Part shown: piece by piece, positions 53,174 through 60,884 of the stretch
How positions within the stretch are numbered: the stretch's first letter is position 1
How the letters are laid out: each line of letters begins with the position of its first letter
Origin: Chitinophaga pinensis
GTDB taxonomy: Bacteria; Bacteroidota; Bacteroidia; B-17B0; Aurantibacillaceae
Length of the DNA: 64,000 nt
Assembly: GCA_945860225.1 (NCBI GenBank)
Contig: CAMAPT010000005.1
Location: forward strand, 62,001-126,000
Reading direction: 5' to 3'
Translations under genes and position numbers: made by a program
The notes under the pieces: model-generated
Seen by the model: only the letters and a program-made list of their open reading frames with translations
What the model was told of the DNA's origin: nothing
Databases searched by the model: none

Positions 53174-55423
53174 TTATTTATCAATGATGATTTTATTGGT
53201 CAATAATTGATTAGAGGTTTTAATATGTAATGTATAAACACCATTTTCTAAGTAAGACACATTCAAAGGAATTTCTGTGGTTTCTATATTTTGTGATAAT
53301 ACTTTTTTTCCAAATACGTCGTATATTTCTATAGAAGCAAATGCTACAGGTAATTTAATGTAAAGATACCCTTTGTTAGGATTAGGATACAGTTGAATAG
53401 ATGCATCATTGGAAGATTGGATTCCAGTACAAGCACTTACTTCGATTTCACTTGCTATGGAATTACTGCATTGATTATTGTCGGTATAAGAGTATGTTAC
53501 GGTAAAAGTTCCTATCTCTGCAACTGAAGGATAAAAGGTGTCTAAATTAGTATGATTGCCGGAATAAGTTCCTCCTAAAGGCGTTCCTCCTATTAGTCCG
53601 ACACTTTGAGTATTGGAACATTGTAAATTAATTGCAGATAAATCTAATGAAACACTTGGTAAGGTATTAACTGTAACTGTAATTACGGCTTGACTTTCAC
53701 AAATATCAGAATTAGTGCCCACAACGGTAAATGTGGTAGTTGTTGTAGGTGAAACAGTTGCGCTGGAACTTACCTCATTAGTAGACCATATATAAGTAGA
53801 AGCTCCTTCGGCAGTTAAGGTTGCCGAATTACCCCAACAAATTTTATCTGTACTAGCTGTAACCGATAAAGTTGGCATAGTGACAACTGTTAATGTGATC
53901 GTAGCTTGATTTTCACAATTATCAGAATTAGTCCCGATTACGGTATAGGTTGTAGAGCTTGTTGGAGTAACTGTCACACTTGAGTTTGCATCATTTGTAG
54001 ACCAAGTGTATGTGTCAGCCCCTTCGGCTATTAACGTTGCTGAATTGCCCAAACAAATTTTATCTGTGTTAGCTGTAACTGATAAACTTGGTAAACTGTT
54101 AACGGTAACTGTAACAGTGGCTTGATTTTCACAATTATCAGAATTAGTCCCGATTACTGTATAGGTTGTAGAACTTGTAGGTGCAACTGTTACACTTGGA
54201 CCTGCCTCATTGGTAGACCAAGAATAGGTTGATGCTCCTTCGGCCATTAAGATTGCTGAATTACCCCAACATATTTTATCCGTACTAGCCGTAACTGATA
54301 AAGTTGGTAAACTATTAACAGTAACCGTAACCGTTTTAAAACTTTCGCAATTAAGGGTATTAGTTGCTATAATAGTATATGTTGTAGTTAAAGAGGGAGA
54401 TACTACAATGTTTGATGTTAATTCTCCTGTACTCCAGGTATATGAAGTGGCTCCTGAACTATTTAATGTTACGGAGTTTCCTATACAGATAGACTCTGAA
54501 TTAACTGAAATAGTTGGCGTAGGATTAATGGTGACAGAAACAATACCTGTATCCACGCCGCAGGCATTGCTGGCAATTAATTTATAAATACCAGTTCTAG
54601 GATTTCGTATCGTGGCATTTTTGGTTGAACGAGAATTAAAGGTGCCACTTCCTCTCCATGAATAAGTAAATGTAGGAGAACCTAAAACCGTTGGCAATAA
54701 TCTCAAGGTGTCATTTGAGCAAAGTGGAAGATTGTCAGCTATTGCAGATACGGTAGGTGAATGACAAGGTTCTATCATAGTTCCTTTAAACGTCACATCA
54801 TTTAGACTAAATGTGCCGGCATTGGTTTCACTATTCCAGGCATAAAATCTAAAAGTAATTGGGCTATTATGAAAACTGTTAGTTAATGTTACAGTACTTC
54901 CACTTTGAGTAGTAGTAGATGCATCGTAATTAAAGAAAAAGATATCATTTGCTACGACTGATAAATTGGTATTAGTTGTAACAGAAGCTGGTAAATTGGA
55001 AGCAAAATTATCGATACTTGATCTGACAGTATAATTCCTAATACCTGTTGCTGATCTTTGAACGGTCAATAAAATGGAGGTGATTTCTGCAGTGTAATTA
55101 GATGTTGGTGCTAAGGTAACTTCATAATATTTGTTTGGATCTAAATTCCCTGTCATTGTGGAATAGGTATCAACTCCGGTGGTAGCACCCAAAGGCCAAC
55201 GAGTGAAGCTAAAACGACCTGAATTAGTAGAATTGGCATTTGCAGTCGTTGTTCCGGCTGCACTAAATGAACCGCAACTTAGTCCAGTTACTGTTGGCGT
55301 TGTTGTTGGGTCGATAACGCCTGTGGACGGTGTAGTAGCTGCAAAAGTGTATTTAACTGAGAAAACTTGCGCCTTTACAAAAGTGCTAGCAAGAACAATT
55401 AATAAAAAAAGTTTTTTTTTCAT
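53174..55423 (-). CDS. T9SS-exported protein with tandem Ig-like repeats
   Basis: The product is 749 residues with a Sec signal (KKKLFLLIVLASTFVKAQ). Residues about 20-215 form a jelly-roll-like domain (TSNYTAEITSILLTVQRSATGIRNYTVRSS, TFRFYAW type). Then come Ig-like units: a divergent one at 303-371 and three close copies of 72 residues at 372-443, 444-515 and 516-587, each with DKIC-x-GNSA, TYxWST, TTYTVIGTNSDNCENQA. The end (LYPNPNKGYLYIKL, IEIYDVFGKKVLSQN, LENGVYTLHI) is a type A sorting domain. A good promoter lies at 55452-55485 and a terminator at 53117-53149. It is probably a surface adhesin or scaffold. Confidence 0.92.
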   Translation of the reverse strand: MKKKLFLLIVLASTFVKAQVFSVKYTFAATTPSTGVIDPTTTPTVTGLSCGSFSAAGTTTANANSTNSGRFSFTRWPLGATTGVDTYSTMTGNLDPNKYYEVTLAPTSNYTAEITSILLTVQRSATGIRNYTVRSSIDNFASNLPASVTTNTNLSVVANDIFFFNYDASTTTQSGSTVTLTNSFHNSPITFRFYAWNSETNAGTFSLNDVTFKGTMIEPCHSPTVSAIADNLPLCSNDTLRLLPTVLGSPTFTYSWRGSGTFNSRSTKNATIRNPRTGIYKLIASNACGVDTGIVSVTINPTPTISVNSESICIGNSVTLNSSGATSYTWSTGELTSNIVVSPSLTTTYTIIATNTLNCESFKTVTVTVNSLPTLSVTASTDKICWGNSAILMAEGASTYSWSTNEAGPSVTVAPTSSTTYTVIGTNSDNCENQATVTVTVNSLPSLSVTANTDKICLGNSATLIAEGADTYTWSTNDANSSVTVTPTSSTTYTVIGTNSDNCENQATITLTVVTMPTLSVTASTDKICWGNSATLTAEGASTYIWSTNEVSSSATVSPTTTTTFTVVGTNSDICESQAVITVTVNTLPSVSLDLSAINLQCSNTQSVGLIGGTPLGGTYSGNHTNLDTFYPSVAEIGTFTVTYSYTDNNQCSNSIASEIEVSACTGIQSSNDASIQLYPNPNKGYLYIKLPVAFASIEIYDVFGKKVLSQNIETTEIPLNVSYLENGVYTLHIKTSNQLLTNKIIIDK
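53663..54310 (-). repeat. Three in-frame tandem repeats of 216 bp
   Basis: The three units encode residues 372-587 of the T9SS protein. Long nucleotide stretches, for example around TCAGAATTAGT and CCAAGT in each unit, are near identical, so copy number could change by recombination. A fourth, diverged unit lies at 54311-54517. Confidence 0.85.
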
Positions 55424-55451
55424 TGTGTTTAACGATAATTTAAATGAGGCT

Positions 55452-55485
55452 CAAATGTATATATTTATTTTTATGATGGGCAAAA
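55452..55485 (-). promoter_or_regulatory. Candidate promoter of the repeat-rich T9SS gene
   Basis: On the minus strand TTTTG (55485-55481), 21 bases, then TACATTTG (55459-55452) follows the Bacteroidota -33/-7 pattern. The transcript leader would be near 25 bases before the ATG at 55423. Confidence 0.6.
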
Positions 55486-55623
55486 ACACATCAAATCGCA
55501 TAACATGCTTTACAAATCATTTGACAGTAAGGAGTAAATAAAAAACACAAAAAAGTTTTGTTTAATTACAGAAAACTGTAAATTAGTGCGAAATAAACAA
55601 ATTATCTTAGAAATAAAGTTTTT

Positions 55624-56241
55624 ATGCACGTAGCTATTGCCGGCAATATCGGTTCAGGAAAAACGACTTTAACATCATTGCTAGCCAAGCATTATAAATG
55701 GACTGCTCATTATGAGGATGCCGATGACAATCCATACCTGAACGACTTTTATGATGATATGCAACGTTGGTCTTTCAATTTGCAAGTTTATTTTTTGAAC
55801 TCACGTTTTAGCCAAGTTCAAGAAATTAGAAAAGGTAAGCAAAAAGTAGTTCAAGATAGAACGATCTATGAGGATGCGTATATTTTTGCTCCAAATTTGC
55901 ATGCTATGGGATTGATGACCACGCGTGATTATGAAAATTATCTTTCTTTATTCAAGTTGATGGATAGCTTGGTAAAAGCACCCGATTTAATTATTTATTT
56001 GAGAGCTTCTGTACCTACATTAGTTAAGCAGATTCAAAAACGAGGAAGAGATTACGAAAACTCTATTCGTTTGGACTATTTAAAAAGATTGAATGAGCGT
56101 TATGAGGCTTGGGTTACAACGTATGATGGGGGTAAATTATTAATTGTAGATATTGATGAAATTAATTTTTCTGAAAACAAAGAAGATTTTGGAAAAGTAA
56201 TTCGTTTGATTGATGCTGAAGTCAATGGTTTATTTAAATAA
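55624..56241 (+). CDS. Deoxynucleoside kinase
   Basis: The product is 205 residues of the dNK/dGK family. The P loop GNIGSGKT is at 7-14, YEDADDNPYLNDFYDD follows, then the catalytic/base-binding segment QDRTIYEDAYIFA and the LID region QKRGRDYENSIRLDYLKRLNERYEAW. It phosphorylates deoxynucleosides in the salvage pathway; purine or pyrimidine preference cannot be told from sequence by eye. The next gene (siaB-like) begins eight bases past its stop, with AAGG acting as a likely ribosome-binding site. Confidence 0.92.
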   Translation: MHVAIAGNIGSGKTTLTSLLAKHYKWTAHYEDADDNPYLNDFYDDMQRWSFNLQVYFLNSRFSQVQEIRKGKQKVVQDRTIYEDAYIFAPNLHAMGLMTTRDYENYLSLFKLMDSLVKAPDLIIYLRASVPTLVKQIQKRGRDYENSIRLDYLKRLNERYEAWVTTYDGGKLLIVDIDEINFSENKEDFGKVIRLIDAEVNGLFK

Positions 56242-56249
56242 GGTATTTT

Positions 56250-56825
56250 TTGAGTGATTTCTTACATAGCGAAAAAGAATTTGTATTTCAACAGTATCAA
56301 AAACTGTTGAATCAATACCAAAATGATGAAACTATTTTAGTGTCTCATTATGGTGAATTGTCTCAATCCGTTATTTCAAGTTTGGAGGAAAGTGTTGAGG
56401 AAAAAGTCGTTTCGATGCAGGTGTCTAAAGGCCCACTTAAAAAAATATTTTTCATTAGCGTCGAAACACTTCAAAATGTTTTAATTCACGGCGAAAAAAA
56501 TAATCAAGGCGAGCAGCACAATTTCTTTATACTAGTAAAAAATGGATCTGCTATTAATGTCATTTCGGCTAATTTAGTGGCTAATTCTTCTATACCAGCT
56601 CTTGAAAAACAAATAAGTATTATTAATTCTTTTGAGGATGAAAAAGGATTGAAATCATATTACCTAGAGCATTTGGAAAACAATACGCTTAGCGAAAAAG
56701 GTGGAGCGGGTCTTGGATTTATTACAATTGGCATGAAAAGTGGCAATAAATTAAAGGTAGATTTTCAGAAAATCAACGACCAATTTTCTTTATTCATTTT
56801 AATTTCTTCCGTTTCTTTAGGCTAA
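56250..56825 (+). CDS. SiaB-family serine kinase (GHKL ATPase, DUF6272-like)
   Basis: The product is 191 residues from a TTG start; AAGG lies six bases upstream and no ATG is available before the conserved start. The GHKL-type ATP site is reduced but visible: VETLQNVLIHGEKNN (N box) and GGAGLGFITIGMKSG (G box). This matches SiaB-type kinases, which phosphorylate a STAS-domain SiaC and are opposed by a SiaA PP2C phosphatase, as at 44061. No SiaC gene is seen in the window. Its last nine bases overlap the convergent amidohydrolase gene. Confidence 0.85.
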   Translation: MSDFLHSEKEFVFQQYQKLLNQYQNDETILVSHYGELSQSVISSLEESVEEKVVSMQVSKGPLKKIFFISVETLQNVLIHGEKNNQGEQHNFFILVKNGSAINVISANLVANSSIPALEKQISIINSFEDEKGLKSYYLEHLENNTLSEKGGAGLGFITIGMKSGNKLKVDFQKINDQFSLFILISSVSLG

Positions 56826-57977
56826 TTTTTTTACCGAAAAATCACCTATTGAGCCTTCAATTAAATTAATTCCACTGTTTTTCCCTTTTTTAAGTTGACC
56901 ATACTCTTGTTCGATTCCTAAAAATTTGGCGCCATTATAAGTAGCCGATTTCAATATGCTTTCTAACGAATAGTTGGGTAGAGATTGCAGTATCAAATTA
57001 ATTTCGGCAATGATAGAAAGTTGAGTATTACTTGCCAAGCTGTCTGTTCCTAAGGTTAATTCGCATAAATTAATATTAAGTAAGTTAAAATCAGGGAGTT
57101 TATTTTCAATGTACAAATTAGCATTTGGACATAAACACCAAAAAAGTTCCGAATGCCTATTTTTAATAAAACGGATATCTTGTTCGTTTGTAAAAGTGTT
57201 ATGTACTAATAGTGTTCGAACTTTCGGGTTAAAAATAGAACCGATGGATTGTAAGCTATTTTTGAAAGTTGGTTTAAAAAAATTTAATGAGATCCCAAGG
57301 ATGTCATATAATTTCAAATAATCACCTGTTTTAGAATTAAAAAACTCATTTTCTGCTTCACTTTCTTGATTATGGATGCTAGTAGGTAGGTTGTAAATAT
57401 TACAGTTTGTGAAAATTTTTTCAATTAAGGGTAATGAAGCACTATAAGGTGCATGCGGGGCTAACGACGCAGGAAGTTCGGAGCGTTTAAATTCTATAAG
57501 TAATTCTTGCCCTCCTTGAAACACTGAATCAGCTCGATCTGGATTTAAACCAATAAGCTCTAAAAACGTATGATAATATAAAGACGATTGTTCTTTAACT
57601 TTGATTGAATTTGTGTTATTACTGATGTCTCCTATAGCTACAATGCCTTGCAAGTTCATTTCTTTGTCGGCTTGTTGCATCATTTCTAATTGAAGTTCGT
57701 GAGATGCTTGATTTCTGTACTTGATAATGTCTAATCCAAAGTTAACAATTCCAGTATGTTTAGAAATCATTCCATTTAAATGACTTAATTCTAAATGGCA
57801 ATGCGAGTTAACAAAACCAGGACAAATAATACCATTAAAATATTCGATGAGATTTTTTTCAACCTCTTGGCTTGAAATTATATCACAAATAATGTTTTTT
57901 TCATCTAAGACTAATACGGTGCCTGGAGCTAAAAATTCTTTTCCGGAAAATATTTGAGGCGAACTTATAAAACGCAT
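56817..57977 (-). CDS. Amidohydrolase, aminofutalosine/adenosine deaminase-like
   Basis: From ATG 57977 the product is 386 residues; a TTG two codons earlier overlaps the promoter and is unlikely. It is a metal-dependent TIM-barrel amidohydrolase: GFVNSHCHLELSHL with His59 and His61, APHAPYSAS, SIHNQESEAENEFF, LLVHNTFT, CPNANLYI and LGTDSLASN with the catalytic Asp. The TRZ/ATZ subgroup includes S-adenosylhomocysteine and aminodeoxyfutalosine deaminases; the latter would serve menaquinone synthesis, but no mqn genes are near. The substrate is thus uncertain. The -7 element ends only three bases before the ATG. Confidence 0.85.
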   Translation of the reverse strand: MRFISSPQIFSGKEFLAPGTVLVLDEKNIICDIISSQEVEKNLIEYFNGIICPGFVNSHCHLELSHLNGMISKHTGIVNFGLDIIKYRNQASHELQLEMMQQADKEMNLQGIVAIGDISNNTNSIKVKEQSSLYYHTFLELIGLNPDRADSVFQGGQELLIEFKRSELPASLAPHAPYSASLPLIEKIFTNCNIYNLPTSIHNQESEAENEFFNSKTGDYLKLYDILGISLNFFKPTFKNSLQSIGSIFNPKVRTLLVHNTFTNEQDIRFIKNRHSELFWCLCPNANLYIENKLPDFNLLNINLCELTLGTDSLASNTQLSIIAEINLILQSLPNYSLESILKSATYNGAKFLGIEQEYGQLKKGKNSGINLIEGSIGDFSVKKLA

Positions 57978-57980
57978 AAC

Positions 57981-58010
57981 CAAATATAACTACTAATAAC
58001 GACACTTCAA
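57981..58010 (-). promoter_or_regulatory. Candidate promoter abutting the amidohydrolase start
   Basis: On the minus strand TTG (58010-58008), 19 bases, then TATATTTG (57988-57981) is a complete -33/-7 match. The ATG begins at 57977, so only three bases separate the -7 element from the start codon. A leaderless transcript is expected. Confidence 0.6.
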
Positions 58011-58131
58011 GTGTATTGTTTTAGGATACATTCATTGTGGCTGATAAAATGCTTAACAATAGCTTAACATTGATGCTGAGTTTATATTGAAATTAGTTTC
58101 ATTAATTTGCATTGATTAATAATTAATTAAC

Positions 58132-59367
58132 ATGAAAAACTCCTTTAATTTACTTTTTTTACTTTTTAGCTTAACATTTAGTTTAAATGCTCAAGATTCT
58201 TTAAAATTATCAAACAATCATGATACAGCCAAAGTTCCTGTTACCGTATCAAAGTCAAAATGGTTTGATAAAATTTCCATAAGAGGTTACACTCAAATCA
58301 GATACAACAGACTTTTAGAAAGCAATCCCGATTTTAAAAGTGAGCAAGGGGATAAGTCAATCGGTAATAACGGTGGTTTTTTTATCAGACGAATGCGTTT
58401 GATATTTTTCGGCCAATTAAATGAATATGTATATTTTTATATACAGCCTGATTTCGCCTCTTCTGCCTCTTCTAATGGGCTTCATTTTGGGCAATTACGT
58501 GATGCTTATTTTGATGTTTCTGTTGATAAAAACCGAGAATTCAGATTCAGAATCGGACAAAGTAAAGTTCCTTTTGGATTTGAAAATATGCAGTCTAGTC
58601 AAAATAGATTACCACTTGACCGGAATGATGCTTTAAATTCAGCAGTTTCAAATGAGCGTGATTTAGGTGTATTTTTTATGTATGCACCAAAAAAAATAAG
58701 AGAACGTTATTCTTCTCTTGTAAATGACGGTTACAAAGGATCTGGTGATTATGGTATTTTTTCGTTTGGAGCATATAATGGTCAAACAGCCAATAAGCCT
58801 GAAAATAACAATAACTTACACGTGTGTGGAAGAGTTACTTATCCTTTTTCTATCGGAAATCAAATTATTGAACCCTCAATTCAGATGTATTCGGGAATTT
58901 ATACATTATATAAGGATCAAATTTCATCTAAAGTAAATACATACAGCGATTTAAGTTATAAAGATGAAAGATATGCTGCTTCATTTGTTTTATATCCTAA
59001 ACCCTTTGGTATTCAAGCTGAATACAATATAGGTAAAGGACCTCAGTATGATTTCACTTCGGATTCAATTCTTACAAAAGATTTGAAAGGAGGATATATT
59101 ACATTGTCTTATTTGTTTAAACACAAAAGCCAACAAATTATACCGTTTATTCGAGCTACAACTTACAACGGAGGGAAAAAACACGAGCAAGATTCTAGGT
59201 CATACGAAGTAAATGAAATTGAAGGGGGTGTTGAATATCAGTTTAATAAACATTTTGAATTGACAGCTACTTGGCTTTATTCTGAAAAAACGACATCAGA
59301 TAAAGCAAAAGAAAATAATTTCCAAATAGGAAGTATGTTACGATTACAAGCACAATTGAATTTCTAA
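58132..59367 (+). CDS. Phosphate-selective porin (OprO/OprP-like)
   Basis: The product is 411 residues with a Sec signal (KNSFNLLFLLFSLTFSLNAQ). It shows the porin O/P pattern: ISIRGYTQIRYNRLLE, GGFFIRRMRLIFFGQLNEYVYFYIQPDFA, REFRFRIGQSKVPFGFENMQSSQNRLPLDRNDA, and a final strand ending LRLQAQLNF with a C-terminal Phe suited to outer-membrane insertion. It would let phosphate into the periplasm. The PiT transporter gene lies 66 bases downstream on the same strand, which supports phosphate as the substrate. Confidence 0.92.
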   Translation: MKNSFNLLFLLFSLTFSLNAQDSLKLSNNHDTAKVPVTVSKSKWFDKISIRGYTQIRYNRLLESNPDFKSEQGDKSIGNNGGFFIRRMRLIFFGQLNEYVYFYIQPDFASSASSNGLHFGQLRDAYFDVSVDKNREFRFRIGQSKVPFGFENMQSSQNRLPLDRNDALNSAVSNERDLGVFFMYAPKKIRERYSSLVNDGYKGSGDYGIFSFGAYNGQTANKPENNNNLHVCGRVTYPFSIGNQIIEPSIQMYSGIYTLYKDQISSKVNTYSDLSYKDERYAASFVLYPKPFGIQAEYNIGKGPQYDFTSDSILTKDLKGGYITLSYLFKHKSQQIIPFIRATTYNGGKKHEQDSRSYEVNEIEGGVEYQFNKHFELTATWLYSEKTTSDKAKENNFQIGSMLRLQAQLNF

Positions 59368-59433
59368 ATGCATTTAACGTTAATTTAACATACATTATCA
59401 TTTTAACTGATATTTTTACAAAAATTAAAAATT

Positions 59434-60828
59434 ATGGCAACTTCATTAATCATCTTTTTGGTACTGTGCATTGTTTTAGCCTGTACCTTCGAATTCGTAA
59501 ATGGTTTTCACGATACGGCTAATGCTGTGGCTACTGTTATTTATACAAATTCTATGAAGCCTACTGTGGCTGTGGTTTATAGTGGTATTCTTAATTTTAT
59601 AGGAGTTTTAACAGGTGGTATTGCTGTGGCAATGGGAATTGTGAATTTATTACCGATGGAAGTATTGGTAGACAGCAATGTATATCACGGTATCGCCATG
59701 ATATTGGCCTTATTATTATCAGCCATTATTTGGAATTTAGGAACTTGGTATTTCGGATTACCAGCCTCTAGTTCTCATACTTTGATAGGATCTATTTTAG
59801 GTATTGGTTTGTCATTTTATTTCTTGCCGGATAGTATAGGCGGCGGAGCTGTTAATTGGGACAAGGCTAAAGATACAGGTATGGCTTTATTAATTTCACC
59901 ATTAGCTGGTTTTTCAGTAGCTATTGCTATGATGTTTTTATTTAAACGTTTGGTTAAAAATGAGTTTATCTATAAAGAACCTATTCCCGGAAAAATGCCT
60001 CCTATTTGGGTTCGCATGTTATTGTGGTTAACGTGTGGTTTGGTAAGTTTTTTTCACGGACAAAATGATGGACAAAAAGGAGTTGGATTAGTGATGATGA
60101 TTTTAATTGCTATTTTACCAGGCTATTTTTCCTTAGATGGGAATGTTAACTTACAAAGCATTAATGCCAACGTAAATACCATAGAAGTTATGATGTCAAA
60201 AGCAGATACAACCATTTTATCCGGAAAGGAATTAAAACTTTATAGAGATTTATTTAAACATGGAGCACATTTTTCAGGTGAAATAACCGGAAAAACGAGA
60301 TCAGAAGAAATAGCTATGGGAAGCCGTTTTGATTTAAGAAAAGATATTGTTAAAATCACAAAAGGCGCAGAAAAAATAATCACTGGAGGGAACTTATCAT
60401 TATCCGCTAAAGAAATTCAAAGTTTAAAAGGAGAAATTAAATCGGCCAAAAAATTAGTTGAATACGCACCATCTTGGGTAATTATGATGATTTCTGTTTC
60501 ATTGGGTTTAGGAACAATGATTGGATGGAAACGTATTGTAAAAACAATTGGAGAGAAAATAGGGAAACAACACATGAGTTATGCGCAAGGAGCATCTGCC
60601 GAAATAGTTGCATCCATGGGCATAGGTGTAGCCACGGCTTACGGAGTACCAGTTAGTACTACTCACATGTTAAGTTCAGGTATTATGGGTAGTATGGTAG
60701 CTAAAAAAGGACTTAAAAATTTGCAACGTAATACGATAGTTAATATTGTTTTAGCTTGGGTACTGACTTTACCTGTTACTATTGTTTTATCGGGTGCTTT
60801 ATTCTTATTGTTTAGAGCAATTTTATAA
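59434..60828 (+). CDS. PiT-family inorganic phosphate transporter with long soluble insert
   Basis: The product is 464 residues. The two PiT signatures are present: GFHDTANAVATVIYTNSM (24-41) and FFHGQNDGQKGVGLV (206-220) in inverted-repeat halves, with PASSSHTLIG and PVSTTHMLSSGIMGSM. It moves phosphate with a cation across the inner membrane. Between the halves is a soluble, mostly helical stretch of about 110 residues (232-344: DTTILSGKELKLYRDLFK, RKDIVKITKGAEKIITGG), seen in some Bacteroidota homologues. It is likely co-transcribed with the upstream porin. Confidence 0.94.
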   Translation: MATSLIIFLVLCIVLACTFEFVNGFHDTANAVATVIYTNSMKPTVAVVYSGILNFIGVLTGGIAVAMGIVNLLPMEVLVDSNVYHGIAMILALLLSAIIWNLGTWYFGLPASSSHTLIGSILGIGLSFYFLPDSIGGGAVNWDKAKDTGMALLISPLAGFSVAIAMMFLFKRLVKNEFIYKEPIPGKMPPIWVRMLLWLTCGLVSFFHGQNDGQKGVGLVMMILIAILPGYFSLDGNVNLQSINANVNTIEVMMSKADTTILSGKELKLYRDLFKHGAHFSGEITGKTRSEEIAMGSRFDLRKDIVKITKGAEKIITGGNLSLSAKEIQSLKGEIKSAKKLVEYAPSWVIMMISVSLGLGTMIGWKRIVKTIGEKIGKQHMSYAQGASAEIVASMGIGVATAYGVPVSTTHMLSSGIMGSMVAKKGLKNLQRNTIVNIVLAWVLTLPVTIVLSGALFLLFRAIL

Positions 60829-60854
60829 ACTAAAACGTCTTGCTATTTAACTGT

Positions 60855-60884
60855 AAAAAAGCTGTCTTTATAGACAGCTTTTTT
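60855..60884. terminator. Bidirectional intrinsic terminator
   Basis: AAAAAAGCTGTCT (60855-60867) pairs exactly with AGACAGCTTTTTT (60872-60884) around TTAT. It ends the PiT transcript and the OmpA-family gene from the opposite strand. Confidence 0.92.
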
